Source: Paratinospora sagittata
Taxonomy: Eukaryota > Streptophyta > Magnoliopsida > Ranunculales > Menispermaceae
DNA length: 64,000 bases
Assembly: GCA_035771175.1 (NCBI GenBank)
Contig: CM069603.1
Span: 18,018,286-18,082,285, forward strand
Reading direction: 5' to 3'
The position numbers and the translations under genes were made by a program. Shown in pieces: positions 24,201-36,700 of this stretch; within the stretch, counting starts at the first letter, position 1, and the number at the start of each line of letters is the position of its first letter. The notes under the pieces are model-generated. The model was not told the DNA's origin and did not search any database. It was given only the letters and a program-made list of their open reading frames with translations.

Positions 24201-24839
24201 TCTGTCAATAGAGAAGATGATACACACCTTAAAAGCACGCTATCCACGTCTTAGACTAAAATTTGATATTTCTTACGAGAAAAATGTGGGCACTTCTGCT
24301 TGCTCGATTTTTCTATTCCTTACACAGTTTTGACAGGTTATCTTAATTGAAATATTCTCTAGTAACACCTAGATGATTCCCATTGTCTCGCACGCCCAAA
24401 ACAACTTTAGATTGAACAATGTTTTGAATTCAAATCATTTTGTAGTACTCTTGCGCTTTAGCCTTCAACTTCAACTTTTATAAAACACTCATTCTCTGAT
24501 TTCCAAAAATACAACACGCACAATTTTTGCAAGTTAGATTGAGCTTTCCAAAAAGTTTTTCAAGAGAAGAAAGTAATGATTCTTGCATTTCCAAAAACAA
24601 GCTTCGAATTGAATCAAAATTGCAATCTGTCTTGATGATAACGTCATTGTTGAACAAGTTCTTCATTTTATCCCTTTTGTGCTAAGATTTGCAGAGGCTA
24701 TCCATTGTTTTAAACTATAAGTATATGAAGTGGTCTCGGTAAGATAACACATCAAAAAAGAACACATCACCTGTATTGCATCAAGAACACATCAAACAAT
24801 AGCTTTCGAAGTCTACAAAGATCAAGCACGAAGAACGAA
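21294..24839 (-). repeat. Three nearly identical 1182-bp monomers in B
   Basis: Units starting at 21294, 22476 and 23658 share private variants. The first two share TTTAATAGTG and GATAGGCCGCAG. The 62-residue frames at 22114, 23296 and 24478 translate identically, including the variants FNNDV and CIFGNQ. This indicates recent serial duplication by one monomer length. Confidence 0.85.
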
Positions 24840-27800
24840 GACATATCTCATGTCTAATGCATTAGTTCACTCTGGTGTGTAGGGTAACCCCTCGATCAAT
24901 CTCAGCACTAAAACTCTGAAAATTGCAAAGTCTTCAAAATCACTTTCGATATAGTATTTCATTTTGAAAAAAATATTTTCCGAAAGGTTTTAATCATAAA
25001 TTCAATGAGTTTTGAATTATTTAAAGTGTTTACTCTTATATCAAAGTGTTTTGAATCAATGGAATGGTTCTTGAGTGTCAAAATATTAATTTTTCAAAAA
25101 TAAGGCTATCCAGCAATTTGCCAAAATTTTTTTGAAGGCACTAGCGCACTATCAGTGTTGATAGCACGAAGATAGGGTTCAATAATAAAACATTTATTTT
25201 TTTGGAAAATTGTCTATAGCGCGCTATCCCCTTTGACAACTCGCTATAAGGCTGTTGCCGTGATCTTTCCATTTTAGTAAATTGGGCAATAGTGCGCTAT
25301 AGCCTGCTATCTGTCAAAAGAGAAGATGAGACGCACCTTAAAAGCATGCTATCCACGTCTTAAACTAAAATCTGATATTTATAAAGAGAAAAATGTGGGC
25401 ACTTCTGCTTGCTCGATTTTTCTATTCCTTACACAGTTTTGCCAGGTTAACTTAATTGAAATATTCTCTAGTAACACCTAGATGATTCCCATTGGCTCGC
25501 ACGCCCAAAACAACTTTAGATGAAACAATGTTTTGAATTAAAATCATTTTGTAGTACTCTTGCTCTTTAACCTTCAACTTCAAATTTTGTAAAACACTCA
25601 TTCTCTGATTTTCAAAAATACAACACGCACGATTTTTGCAAGTTAGATTGAGCTTTCCAAAGAGTTTTTCAAGAGAAGAAAGTAATGATTCTTGCATTTC
25701 AGAAAACAAGCTTCGAATTGAATCAAAATTGCAATCTGTCTTGATGATAACGTCATTGTTCAACAAGTTCTTTATTTTATCCCTTATGTGCTAAGATTTG
25801 CAGAGGCTATCCATTGTTTTAAACTGTAAGTATATGAAGTGGTCTCGGTAAGATAACACATCAAAAAAGAACACATCACCTGTATTGCATCAAGAACACA
25901 TCAAACAATAGCTTTCTAAGTCTACAAAGATCAAGCACGAAGAACGAAGACATATCTCATGTCTAATGCATTAGTTCACTCTGGTGTGTAGGGTAACCCC
26001 TCGACCAATCTCAGCACTAAAACTCTGAAAATTGCAAAGTCTTCAAAATCACTTTCGATATAGTATTTCATTTTGAAAAAAATATTTTCCGAAAGGTTTT
26101 AATCATAAATTCAATGAGTTTTGAATTATTTAAAGTGTTTACTCTTATATCAAAGTGTTTTGAATCAATGGAGTGGTTCTTGTGTGTCAAAATATTAATT
26201 TTTCAAAAATAAGGCTATCCAGCAATTTGCCAAAATTTTTTTGAAGGCACTAGCGCACTATCAGTGTTGATAGCCCGCAGATAGGGTTCAATAATAAAAC
26301 ATTTATTTTTTTGAAAAATTGTCTATAGAGCGCTATCCCCTTTGATAACTCGCTATAAGGCTGTTGCCGCGATCTTTCCATTTTTAGTAAAATGGGCAAT
26401 AGCGCGCTATAGGCCTTGATAACACACTATCAGAAAGTCAAAAAAACTCGAGCTCTCGGGTTTGTGTATATCGACCTGCTATAGCCTGCTATCTGTCAAT
26501 AGAGAAGATGATACACACCTTAAAAGCACGCTATCCACGTCTTAGACTAAAATTTGATATTTCTTACGAGAAAAATGTGGGCACTTCTGCTTGCTCGATT
26601 TTTCTATTCCTTACATAATTTTGCCAGGTTATCTTAATTGAAATATTCTCTAGTAACACCTAGATGATTCCTATTGTCTCACACGCCCAAAACAACTTTA
26701 GATTGAACAATGTTTTGAATTCAAATAATTTAGTAGTACTCTTGCTCTTTAACCTTCAACTTCAAATTTTGTAAAACACTCATTCTCTGATTTTCAAAAA
26801 TACAACACGCACGATTTTTGCAAGTTAGATTGAGCTTTCCAAAAAGTTTTTCGAGAGAAGAAAGTAATGATTCTTGCATTTCCAAAAACAAGCTTCGAAT
26901 TGAATCAAAATTGCAATCTATCTTGATGATAACGTCATTGTTGAACAAGTTCTTCATTTTATCCCTTTTGTGCTAAGATTTGCAGAGGCTATCCATTGTT
27001 TTAAACTGTAAGTAGATGAAGTGGTCTCGGTAAGATAACACATCAAAAAAGAACACATACTTGTATTGCATCAAGAACACATCAAACAATAGCTTTCGAA
27101 GTCTACAAAGATCAAGCACGAAAAACGAAGACATATCTCATGTCTAATGCATTAGTTCACTCTGGTGTGTAGGGTAACCCCTCGATCAATCTCAGCACTA
27201 AAACTCTGAAAATTGCAAAGTCTTCAAAATCACTTTCGATATAGTATTTCATTTTGAAAAAAATATTTTCCGAAAGGTTTTAATCATAAATTCAATGAGT
27301 TTTGAATTATTTAAAGTGTTTACTCTTATATCAAAGTGTTTTGAATCAATGGAATGGTTCTTGAGTGTCAAAATATTAATTTTTCAAAAATAAGGCTATC
27401 CAGCAATTTGCCAAAATTTTTTTGAAGGCACTAGCGCACTATCAGTGTTGATAGCACGAAGATAGGGTTCAATAATAAAACATTTATTTTTTTGGAAAAT
27501 TGTCTATAGCGCGCTATCCCCTTTGACAACTCGCTATAAGGCTGTTGCCGTGATCTTTCCATTTTAGTAAATTGGGCAATAGTGGGCTATAGCCTGCTAT
27601 CTGTCAATAGAGAAGATGAGACGCACCTTAAAAGCACGCTATCCACGTCTTAAACTAAAATCTGATATTTATAAAGAGAAAAATGTGGGCACTTCTGCTT
27701 GCTCGATTTTTCTATTCCTTACACAGTTTTGCCAGGTTAACTTAATTGAAATATTCTCTAGTAACACCTAGATGATTCCCATTGGCTCGCACGCCCAAAA

Positions 27801-29420
27801 CAACTTTAGATGAAACAATGTTTTGAATTAAAATCATTTTGTAGTACTCTTGCTCTTTAACCTTCAACTTCAAATTTTGTAAAACACTCATTCTCTGATT
27901 TTCAAAAATACAACACGCACGATTTTTGCAAGTTAGATTGAGCTTTCCAAAGAGTTTTTCAAGAGAAGAAAGTAATGATTCTTGCATTTCAGAAAACAAG
28001 CTTCGAATTGAATCAAAATTGCAATCTGTCTTGATGATAACGTCATTGTTCAACAAGTTCTTTATTTTATCCCTTATGTGCTAAGATTTGCAGAGGCTAT
28101 CCATTGTTTTAAACTGTAAGTATATGAAGTGGTCTCGGTAAGATAACACATCAAAAAAGAACACATCACCTGTATTGCATCAAGAACACATCAAACAATA
28201 GCTTTCTAAGTCTACAAAGATCAAGCACGAAGAACGAAGACATATCTCATGTCTAATGCATTAGTTCACTCTGGTGTGTAGGGTAACCCCTCGACCAATC
28301 TCAGCACTAAAACTCTGAAAATTGCAAAGTCTTCAAAATCACTTTCGATATAGTATTTCATTTTGAAAAAAATATTTTCCGAAAGGTTTTAATCATAAAT
28401 TCAATGAGTTTTGAATTATTTAAAGTGTTTACTCTTATATCAAAGTGTTTTGAATCAATGGAGTGGTTCTTGAGTGTCAAAATATTAATTTTTCAAAAAT
28501 AAGGCTATCCAGCAATTTGCCAAAATTTTTTTGAAGGCACTAGCGCACTATCAGTGTTGATAGCCCGCAGATAGGGTTCAATAATAAAACATTTATTTTT
28601 TTTGAAAAATTGTCTATAGAGCGCTATCCCCTTTGATAACTCGCTATAAGGCTGTTGCCGCGATCTTTCCATTTTTAGTAAAATGGGCAATAGCGCGCTA
28701 TAGGCCTTGATAACACACTATCAGAAAGTCAAAAAAACTCGAGCTCTCGGGTTTGTGTATATCGACCTGCTATAGCCTGCTATCTGTCAATAGAGAAGAT
28801 GATACACACCTTAAAAGCACGCTATCCACATCTTAGACTAAAATTTTATATTTCTTACGAGAAAAATGTGGGCACTTCTGCTTGCTCGATTTTTCTATTC
28901 CTTACACAGTTTTGCCAGGTTATCTTAATTGAAATATTCTCTAGTAACACCTAGATGATTCCCATTGTCTCGCACGCCCAAAACAACTTTAGATTGAACA
29001 ATGTTTTGAATTCAAATCATTTTGTAGTACTCTTGCGCTTTAACCTTCAACTTCAACTTTTATAAAACACTCATTCTCTGATTTTCAAAAATACAACACG
29101 CACGATTTTTGCAAGTTAGATTGAGCTTTCCAAAAAGTTTTTCGAGAGAAGAAAGTAATGATTCTTGCATTTCCAAAAACAAGCTTCGAATTGAATCAAA
29201 ATTGCAATCTATCTTGATGATAACGTCATTGTTGAACAAGTTCTTCATTTTATCCCTTTTGTGCTAAGATTTGCAGAGGCTATCCATTGTTTTAAACTGT
29301 AAGTAGATGAAGTGGTCTCGGTAAGATAACACATCAAAAAAGAACACATACTTGTATTGCATCAAGAACACATCAAACAATAGCTTTCGAAGTCTACAAA
29401 GATCATGCACGAAAAACGAA
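24840..29420 (-). repeat. Two copies of a 2290-bp dimeric higher-order repeat in B
   Basis: Anchors at 24840, 25949, 27130, 28239 and 29421 give alternating intervals 1109/1181/1109/1182. In both short monomers the same 73 bp is missing (at about 25290-25305 and 27580-27595). The 104-residue frames at 25452-25766 and 27742-28056 translate identically. Only scattered single-base differences were seen, such as AGTGCGCTATAG versus AGTGGGCTATAG. A two-monomer block was thus duplicated as a unit. Confidence 0.88.
25452..25766 (-). other. Short open frame recurring in B monomers, probably not a gene
   Basis: This is the longest B version (104 codons, opening at TTG; identical product at 27742-28056). 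Most B copies are 62 codons, begin ATG as MKNLLNNDVIIKTDC and end with NQRMSVL plus stop (16239, 17421, 19758, 22114, 23296, 24478, 29060, 30240); 12184, 20901 and 26730 are 65-75 codons. Substitutions among copies are mostly amino-acid-changing (for example N to R, R to Q, M to I in 17421-17609), which argues against selection on a protein. There is no signal peptide, membrane segment or known domain. In block C the frame is closed three codons after the ATG. Confidence 0.3.
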
Positions 29421-32400
29421 GACATATCTCATGTCTAATGCATTAGTTCACTCTGGTGTGTAGGGTAACCCCTCGATCAATCTCAGCACTAAAACTCTGA
29501 AAATTGCAAAGTCTTCAAAATCACTTTCGATATAGTATTTCATTTTGAAAAAAATGTTTTTCGAAAGGTTTTAATAATAATTTCAATGAGTTTTGAATTA
29601 TTTAAAAGTGTTTAATCTTAAATCAAAGTATTTTGAGCCGATGGAATGGTTCTTGAGTGTCAACATATAAATTTTTCAAAAATAAGGCAATCCAGCAATT
29701 TGCCAAAATTTTTTTGAAGGCACAGCGCACTATCAGTGTTGATAGCCCTCAGATAGGGTTCAATAATAAAACATTTATTTTTTTGAAAAATTGTCTATAG
29801 AGCGCTATCCCCTTTGATAACTCGCTATAGGCCTGTTGCCGCGATTTTCCATTTTTAGTAAAATGGGCAATAGCGCGCTATAGGCCTTGATAACACACTA
29901 TCAGAAAGTCAAAAAAACTCGAGCTCTCGGGTTTGTGTATATCGACCTGCTATAGCCTGCTATCTGTCAATAGAGAAGATGATACACACCTTAAAAGCAC
30001 GCTATCCACGTCTTAGACAAAAATTTGATATTTCTTACGAGAAAAATGGGGGCACTTCTGCTTCCTCGATTTTTCTATTCCTTACACAGTTTTGCCAGGT
30101 TATCTTAATTCAAATATTCTCTAGTAACACCTAGATGATTCCCATTGTCTTGCACGCCCAAAACAACTTTAGATTGAACAATGTTTTGAATTCAAATCAT
30201 TTTGTAGTACTCTTTCCCTTTAACCTTCAACTTCAACTTTTATAAAACACTCATTCTCTGATTTTCAAAAATACAACACGCACAATTTTTGCAAGTTAGA
30301 TTGAGCTTTCCAAGGAGTTTTTCAAGAGAAGAAAGTAATGATTCTTGCATTTCCAAAAACAAGCTTCGAATTGAATCAAAATTGCAATCTGTCTTGATGA
30401 TAACGTCATTGTTGAACAAGTTCTTCATTTTATCCCTTTTGTGCTAAGATTTGCAGAGGCTATCCACTGTTTTAAACTGTAAGTATATGAAGTGGTCTCG
30501 GTAAGATAACACATCAAAAAAGATAACACATCACCTGCATTGCATCAAGAACACATCAAACAATAGCTTTCGAAGTCTACAAATATCAAGCTCGAAGAAC
30601 GAAGACATATCTCATGTCTAATGCATTAGTTCACTCTGGTGTGTAGGGTAACCCCTCGATCAATCTCAGCACTAAAACTCTGAAAATCGCAAAGTCTTCA
30701 AAATCACTTTCGATATAGTATTTCATTTTGAAAAAAATGTTTTTCGAAAGGTTTTAATAATAATTTCAATGAGTTTTGAATTATTTAATAGTGTTTACTC
30801 TTATATCAAAGTGTTTTGAATCAACGGAGTGGTTCTTGAGTGTCAAAATATTAATTTTTCAAAAATAAGGCTATCCAGCAATTTGTCAAAATTTTTTTGA
30901 AGGCACTAGCGCACTATCAGTGTTGATAGCCCGCAGATAGGGTTCAATAATAAAACATTTATTTTTTTGAAAAATTGTCTGTTGAGCGCTATCCCTTTTG
31001 GTAACTCGCTATAGGGCTGTTGCCGCGATCTTTCCATTTTAAGTAAAATGGGCAATAGCGAGCTATAGGCCTTGATAACACACTATCAGAAAGTCAAAAA
31101 AACTCGAGCTCTCGGGTTTGTGTATATCGACCTGCTATAGCCTGCTATCTGTCAATAGAGAAGATGATACACACCTTAAAAGCACGCTATCCACGTCTTG
31201 GACTAAAATTTGATATTTCTTACGAGAAAAATGTGGGCATTTCTGCTTGCTCGATTTTTCTATTCCTTACACAGTTTTGCCAGGTTATCTTAATTAAAAT
31301 ATTCTCTAGTAACACCTAGATGATTTCCATTGTCTCGCACGCCCAAAACAACTTTAGATTGAGAAATGTTTTGAATTCAAATCATTTTGTAGTACTCTTG
31401 CCCTTTAACCTTCAACTTCAACTTTTATAAAACACTCATTCTCTAATTTTCAAAAATACAACACGCACAATTTTTGCATGTTAGATTGAGCTTTCCAAAG
31501 AGTTTTTCAAGAGAAGAAAGTAATGATTCTTGCATTTCCAAAAACAAGCTTCGAATTGAATCAAAATTGCAATCTGTCTTGATGATAACGTCATTGTTCA
31601 ACAAGTTCTTTATTTTATCCCTTATGTGCTAAGATTTGCAGAGGCTATCCTTTGTTTTAAACTGTAAGTATATTAAGTGGTCTCGGTAAGATAACACATC
31701 AAAAAAGATAACACATCACCTGTATTGCATCAAGAACACATCAAACAATAGTTTTCGAAGTCTACAAAGATCAAGCACGAAGAACGAAGACATATCTCAT
31801 GTCTAATGCATTAGTTCACTTTGGTGTGTAGGGTAACGCCTCGATCAATCTCAGCACTAAAACTCTAAAAATTGTAAAGTCTTCAAAATCACTTTCGATA
31901 TAGTATTTCATTTTGAAAAAAATGTTTTTCGAAAGGTTTTAATAATAATTTCAATGAGTTTTGAATTATTTAAAAGTGTTTAATCTTATATCAAAGTATT
32001 TTGAGCCGATGGAATGGGTCTTAAGTGTCAAAATATTAATTTTTCAAAAATAAGGCTATCCAGCAATTTGCCAAAATTTTTTTGAAGGCACTAGCGCACT
32101 ATCAGTGTTGATAGCCCGCAGATAGGGTTCAATAATAAGACATTTAGTTTTTTGAAAAATTGTCTATAGAGCGCTATCCCCTTTGATAACTCGCTATAGG
32201 GCTGTTGCCGCGATCTTTCCATTTTTAGTAAAATGGGCAATAGCGCGCTATAGGCCTTGATAACACACTATCAGAAAGTCAAAAAAACTCGAGCTCTCGG
32301 GTTTGTGTATATCGACCTGCTATAGCTTGCTATCTGTCAATAGAGAAGATGATACACCTTAAAAGCACGCTATCCACGTCTTAGACTAAAATTTGATATT

Positions 32401-32604
32401 TCTTAGGAGAAAAATGTGGGCACTTCTGCTTGCTCGATTTTTCTATTCCTTACACAGTTTTGCCAGGTTATCTTAATTGAAATATTCTCTAGTAACACCT
32501 AGATGATTCCCATTGTCTCGCACGCCCAAAACAACTTTAGATTGAACAATGTTTTGAATTCAAATCATTTTGTAGTACTCTTGCCCTTTAACCTTCAACT
32601 TCAA

Positions 32605-32626
32605 GAGAATGAGTGTTTTATAAAAT
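32605..32626. other. 22-bp spacer at the centre of the B/C palindrome
   Basis: Reverse satellite ends ACCTTCAACTTCAA (to 32604) and forward satellite starts TTGAAGATGAAGGTTAAAG (from 32627). The two are inverted copies of the same monomer position. Between them lies GAGAATGAGTGTTTTATAAAAT, the normal continuation of one arm. The arms match closely for about 240-260 bp out to GACGTG, where the C arm has the 300-bp deletion. This is a head-to-head fold-back junction. Confidence 0.9.
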
Positions 32627-32904
32627 TTGAAGATGAAGGTTAAAGAGCAAGAGTACTAAAAAATGATTTGAATTCAAAACATTGTTCAATCTAAAGTTTT
32701 TTGCGCGTGCGAGACAATGGGAATCATCTAGGTGTTACTAGAGAATATTTCAATTAAGATAACCTGGCAAAACTGTGAAGGAATAGAAAAATCGAGCAAG
32801 CAGAAGTGCCCACATTTTTCTCGTTAGAAATATAAGATTTTAGTCTAAGACGTGCCAATTGCTGGATAGCCTTCTTACACACCAGAGATCAAACTAATGC
32901 ATTA
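32627..32904 (+). repeat. First, internally deleted C monomer
   Basis: After the scar GACGTGCCAATTGCTGG the unit reads GATAGCCTTC and jumps to TTACACACCAGAG (about 32873). About 220 bp of AT-rich sequence is missing compared with the next monomers. The unit next to the palindrome is therefore rearranged as well. Confidence 0.85.
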
Positions 32905-33770
32905 GACATGAGATATGTCTTCGTTCTTCGAGCTTGATCATTGTAGAATTCGAAAGCTATTGTTTGATGTGTTCTTGATGCAAAACAGGTGATGTGTTCC
33001 TCTTTGATGTGTTATCTTACCGAGACCACTTCATATACTTAGAGTTTTAAACAATGGGTAGCCTCTGCAAATCTTAGCACACAAGGGATAAAATGAAGAA
33101 CTAGCTGAACATCAAGACAGATTGCAATTTTGATTCAATTCGAAGCCTTTTTTTTGCAAAGGCAAGAATCATTACTTTCTTCTCTTGAAAAACTCTTCGA
33201 AAACCTCAATCTAACTTGCAAATATCCTGCGTGTTGTATTTTTAAAAATCAGAGAATAAGTGTTTTATAAAATTTGAAGTTGAAGGTTAAAGAGCAAGAG
33301 TACTACAAAATGATTTGAATTCAAAACATTGTTCAATCTAAAGTTTTTTGGGCGTGCGAGACAATGGGAATCATCTAGGTGTTACTAGAGAATATTTCAA
33401 TTAAGATAACCTGGCAAAACGGTGAAGGAATAGAAAAATCGAGCAAGCAGAAGTGCCCACATTTTTCTCGTTAGAAATATCAGATTTTAGTCTAAGACGA
33501 GCCAATTGCTGGATAGCCTTATTTTTGAGAAATTAATATTTTGACACTAAAGAACCATTTCAATGACTCAAAACAGTTTGATATAAGAAGAAACACTTTT
33601 AAATAATTCAAAACTCATTAAAATTATGATTAAAACCTTTCGGAAAACATTTTTGTAAAAATGAAATACTATATCGAAAGTGATTTTGAAGACTTTGCAA
33701 TTTTTAGAGTTTTAGTGCTAAGATTGATCGAGGGGTTACCTTACACACCAGAGATCAAACTAATGCATTA

Positions 33771-36700
33771 GACATGAGATATGTCTTCGTTCTTTGAGCT
33801 TGATCATTGTCGAATCCGAAAGCTATTGTTTGATGTGTTCCTCTTTGATGTGTTATCTTACCGAGACCACTTCATATACTTAGAGTTTTAAACAATGGAT
33901 AGCCTTTGCAAATCTTAGCACACAAGGGATAAAATGAAGAACTAGCCGAACATCAAGGCAGATTGCAATTTTGATTCAATTCGAAGCCTTTTTTTGCAAA
34001 GACAAGAATCATTACTTTCTTCTCTTGAAAAACTCTTCGAAAAGCTCAATCTAACTTGCAAATATCGTGCGTGTTGAATTTTTGAAAATCAGAGAATGAG
34101 TGTTTTATAAAATTTGAAGTTGAAGGTTAAAGAGCAAGAGTACTAAAAAATGATTTGAATTCAAAACATTGTTCAATCTAAAGTTTTTTGGGGCTGCAAG
34201 ACAATGGGAATCATCTAGGTGTTACTAGAGAATATTTCAATTAAGATAACCTGGCAAAACTGTGAAGGAATAGAAAAATCGAGCAAGCAGAAGTGCCCAC
34301 ATTTTTCTCGTTAGAAATATAAGATTTTAGTCTAAGACGTGCCAATTGCTGGATAGCCTTATTTTTGAAAAATTAATATTTTGACACTAAAGAACCATTT
34401 CATTGACTCAAAACACTTTGATATAAGAATAAACACTTTTAAATAATTCAAAACTCATTAAAATTATGATTAAAACCTTTCGGAAAACATTTTTGTAAAA
34501 ATGAAATACTATATCAAAAGTGATTTTGAAGACTTTGCAATTTTCAGAGTTTTAGTGCTAAGATTGATCGAGGGGTTACCTTACACACCAGAGATCAAAC
34601 TAATGCATTAGACATGAGATATGTCTTCGTTCTTCGAGCTTGATCATTGTAGAATTCGAAAGCTATTGTTTGATGTGTTCTTGATGCAAAACAGGTGATG
34701 TGTTCCTCTTTGATGTGTTATCTTACCGAGACCACTTCATATACTTAGAGTTTTAAACAATGGGTAGCCTCTGCAAATCTTAGCACACAAGGGATAAAAT
34801 GAAGAACTAGCTGAACATCAAGACAGATTGCAATTTTGATTCAATTCGAAGCCTTTTTTTTGCAAAGGCAAGAATCATTACTTTCTTCTCTTGAAAAACT
34901 CTTCGAAAACCTCAATCTAACTTGCAAATATCCTGCGTGTTGTATTTTTAAAAATCAGAGAATAAGTGTTTTATAAAATTTGAAGTTGAAGGTTAAAGAG
35001 CAAGAGTACTACAAAATGATTTGAATTCAAAACATTGTTCAATCTAAAGTTTTTTGGGCGTGCGAGACAATGGGAATCATCTAGGTGTTACTAGAGAATA
35101 TTTCAATTAAGATAACCTGGCAAAACGGTGAAGGAATAGAAAAATCGAGCAAGCAGAAGTGCCCACATTTTTCTCGTTAGAAATATCAGATTTTAGTCTA
35201 AGACGAGCCAATTGCTGGATAGCCTTATTTTTGAAAAATTAATATTTTGACACTAAAGAACCATTTCATTGATTCAAAACACTTTGATATAAGAATAAAC
35301 ACTTTTAAATAATTCAAAACTCATTAAAATTATGATTAAAACCTTTCGGAAAACATTTTTGTAAAAATGAAATACTATATCGAAAGTGATTTTGAAGACT
35401 TTGCAATTTTCAGAGTTTTAGTGCTAAGATTGATCGAGGGGTTACCTTACACACCAGAGATCAAACTAATGCATTAGACATGAGATATGTCTTCGTTCTT
35501 CGAGCTTGATCATTGTCGATTCCGAAAGCTATTGTTTGATGTGTTCTTGATGCAAAACAGGTGATGTGTTCCTTTTTGATGTGTTATCCTATCGAGACCA
35601 CTTCATATACTTAGAGTTTAAACAATGGATAGCCTCTGCAAATCTTAGCACACAAGGGATAAAATGAAGAACTAGCTGAACATCAAGACAGATTGCAATT
35701 TTGATTCAATTCGAAGCCTTTTTTTGCAAAGGCAAGAATCATTACTTTCTTCTCTTGAAAAACTCTTCGAAAAGCTCAATCTAACTTGCAAATATCGTGC
35801 GTGTTGTATTTTTGAAAATCAGAGAATGAGTGTTTTATTAAATTTGAAGTTGAAGGTTAAAGAGCAAGAGTACTACAAAATGATTTGAATTCAAAACATT
35901 GTTCAATCTAAAGTTTTTTGGGCGTGCGAGACAATGGGAATCATCTAGGTGTTACTAGAGAATATTTCAATTAAGATAACCTGGCAAAATTGTGAAGGAA
36001 TAGAAAAATCGAGCAAGCAGAAGAGCCCACATTTTTCTCGTTAGAAATATAAGATTTTAGTCTAAGACGTGCCAATTGCTGGATAGCCTTATTTTTGAAA
36101 AATTAATATTTTGACACTAAAGAACCATTTCATTGACTCAAAACACTTTGATATAAGAATAAACACTTTTAAATAATTCAAAACTCATTAAAATTATGAT
36201 TAAAACCTTTCGGAAAATATTTTTGTAAAAATGAAATACTAAATCGAAAGTGATTTTGAAGACTTTGCAATTTTCAGAGTTTTAGTGCTAAGATTGATCG
36301 AGGGGTTACCTTACACACCAGAGATCAAACTAATGCATTAGACATGAGATATGTCTTCGTTCTTCGAGCTTGATCATTGTCGAATCCGAAAGCTATTGTT
36401 TGATGTGTTCCTCTTTGATGTGTTATCTTACCGAGACCACTTCATATACTTAGAGTTTTAAACAATGGACAGCCTTTGCAAATCTTAGCACACAAGGGAT
36501 AAAATGAAGAACTAGCTGAACATCAAGACAGATTGCAATTTTGATTCAATTCGAAGCCTTTTTTTGCAAAGACAAGAATCATTACTTTGTTCTCTTGAAA
36601 AACTCTTCGAAAAGCTCAATCTAACTTGCAAATATCGTGCGTGTTGAATTTTTGAAAATCAGAGAATGAGTGTTTTATAAAATTTGAAGTTGAAGGTTAA

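Larger units (their letters stand above)
11611..32604 (-). repeat. Satellite block B, reverse, monomer about 1182 bp
   Basis: The reverse anchor (GACATATCTCATGTC or variant) starts at 12546, 13729, 15420, 16601, 17758, 18938, 20119, 21294, 22476, 23658, 24840, 25949, 27130, 28239, 29421, 30604 and 31789. Usual intervals are 1180-1185 bp. Exceptions are 1691 (one monomer lost about 670 bp), 1157 (25-bp module lost), 1175 (a 7-bp loss near 21243) and two of 1109 (73-bp loss). Every full monomer keeps the dyad-rich segment of about 300 bp. Homogeneity increases to the right: units from about 21.3 kb on are nearly identical. No gene is present apart from the short frame described separately. Confidence 0.95.

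Noticed and set aside
11564..32604. Block B as a simple inversion of one segment of a uniform array
   Set aside because: Blocks on either side have different monomers (about 1206 bp versus about 865 bp), and the two junctions are of different kinds. One inversion of a uniform array would not give this.
32605..32626. The palindrome as a long-read fold-back artefact
   Set aside because: Artefacts mirror the same molecule. Here the arms differ by point changes and by a 300-bp deletion fixed in all following monomers. Read-level confirmation is still listed as a check.
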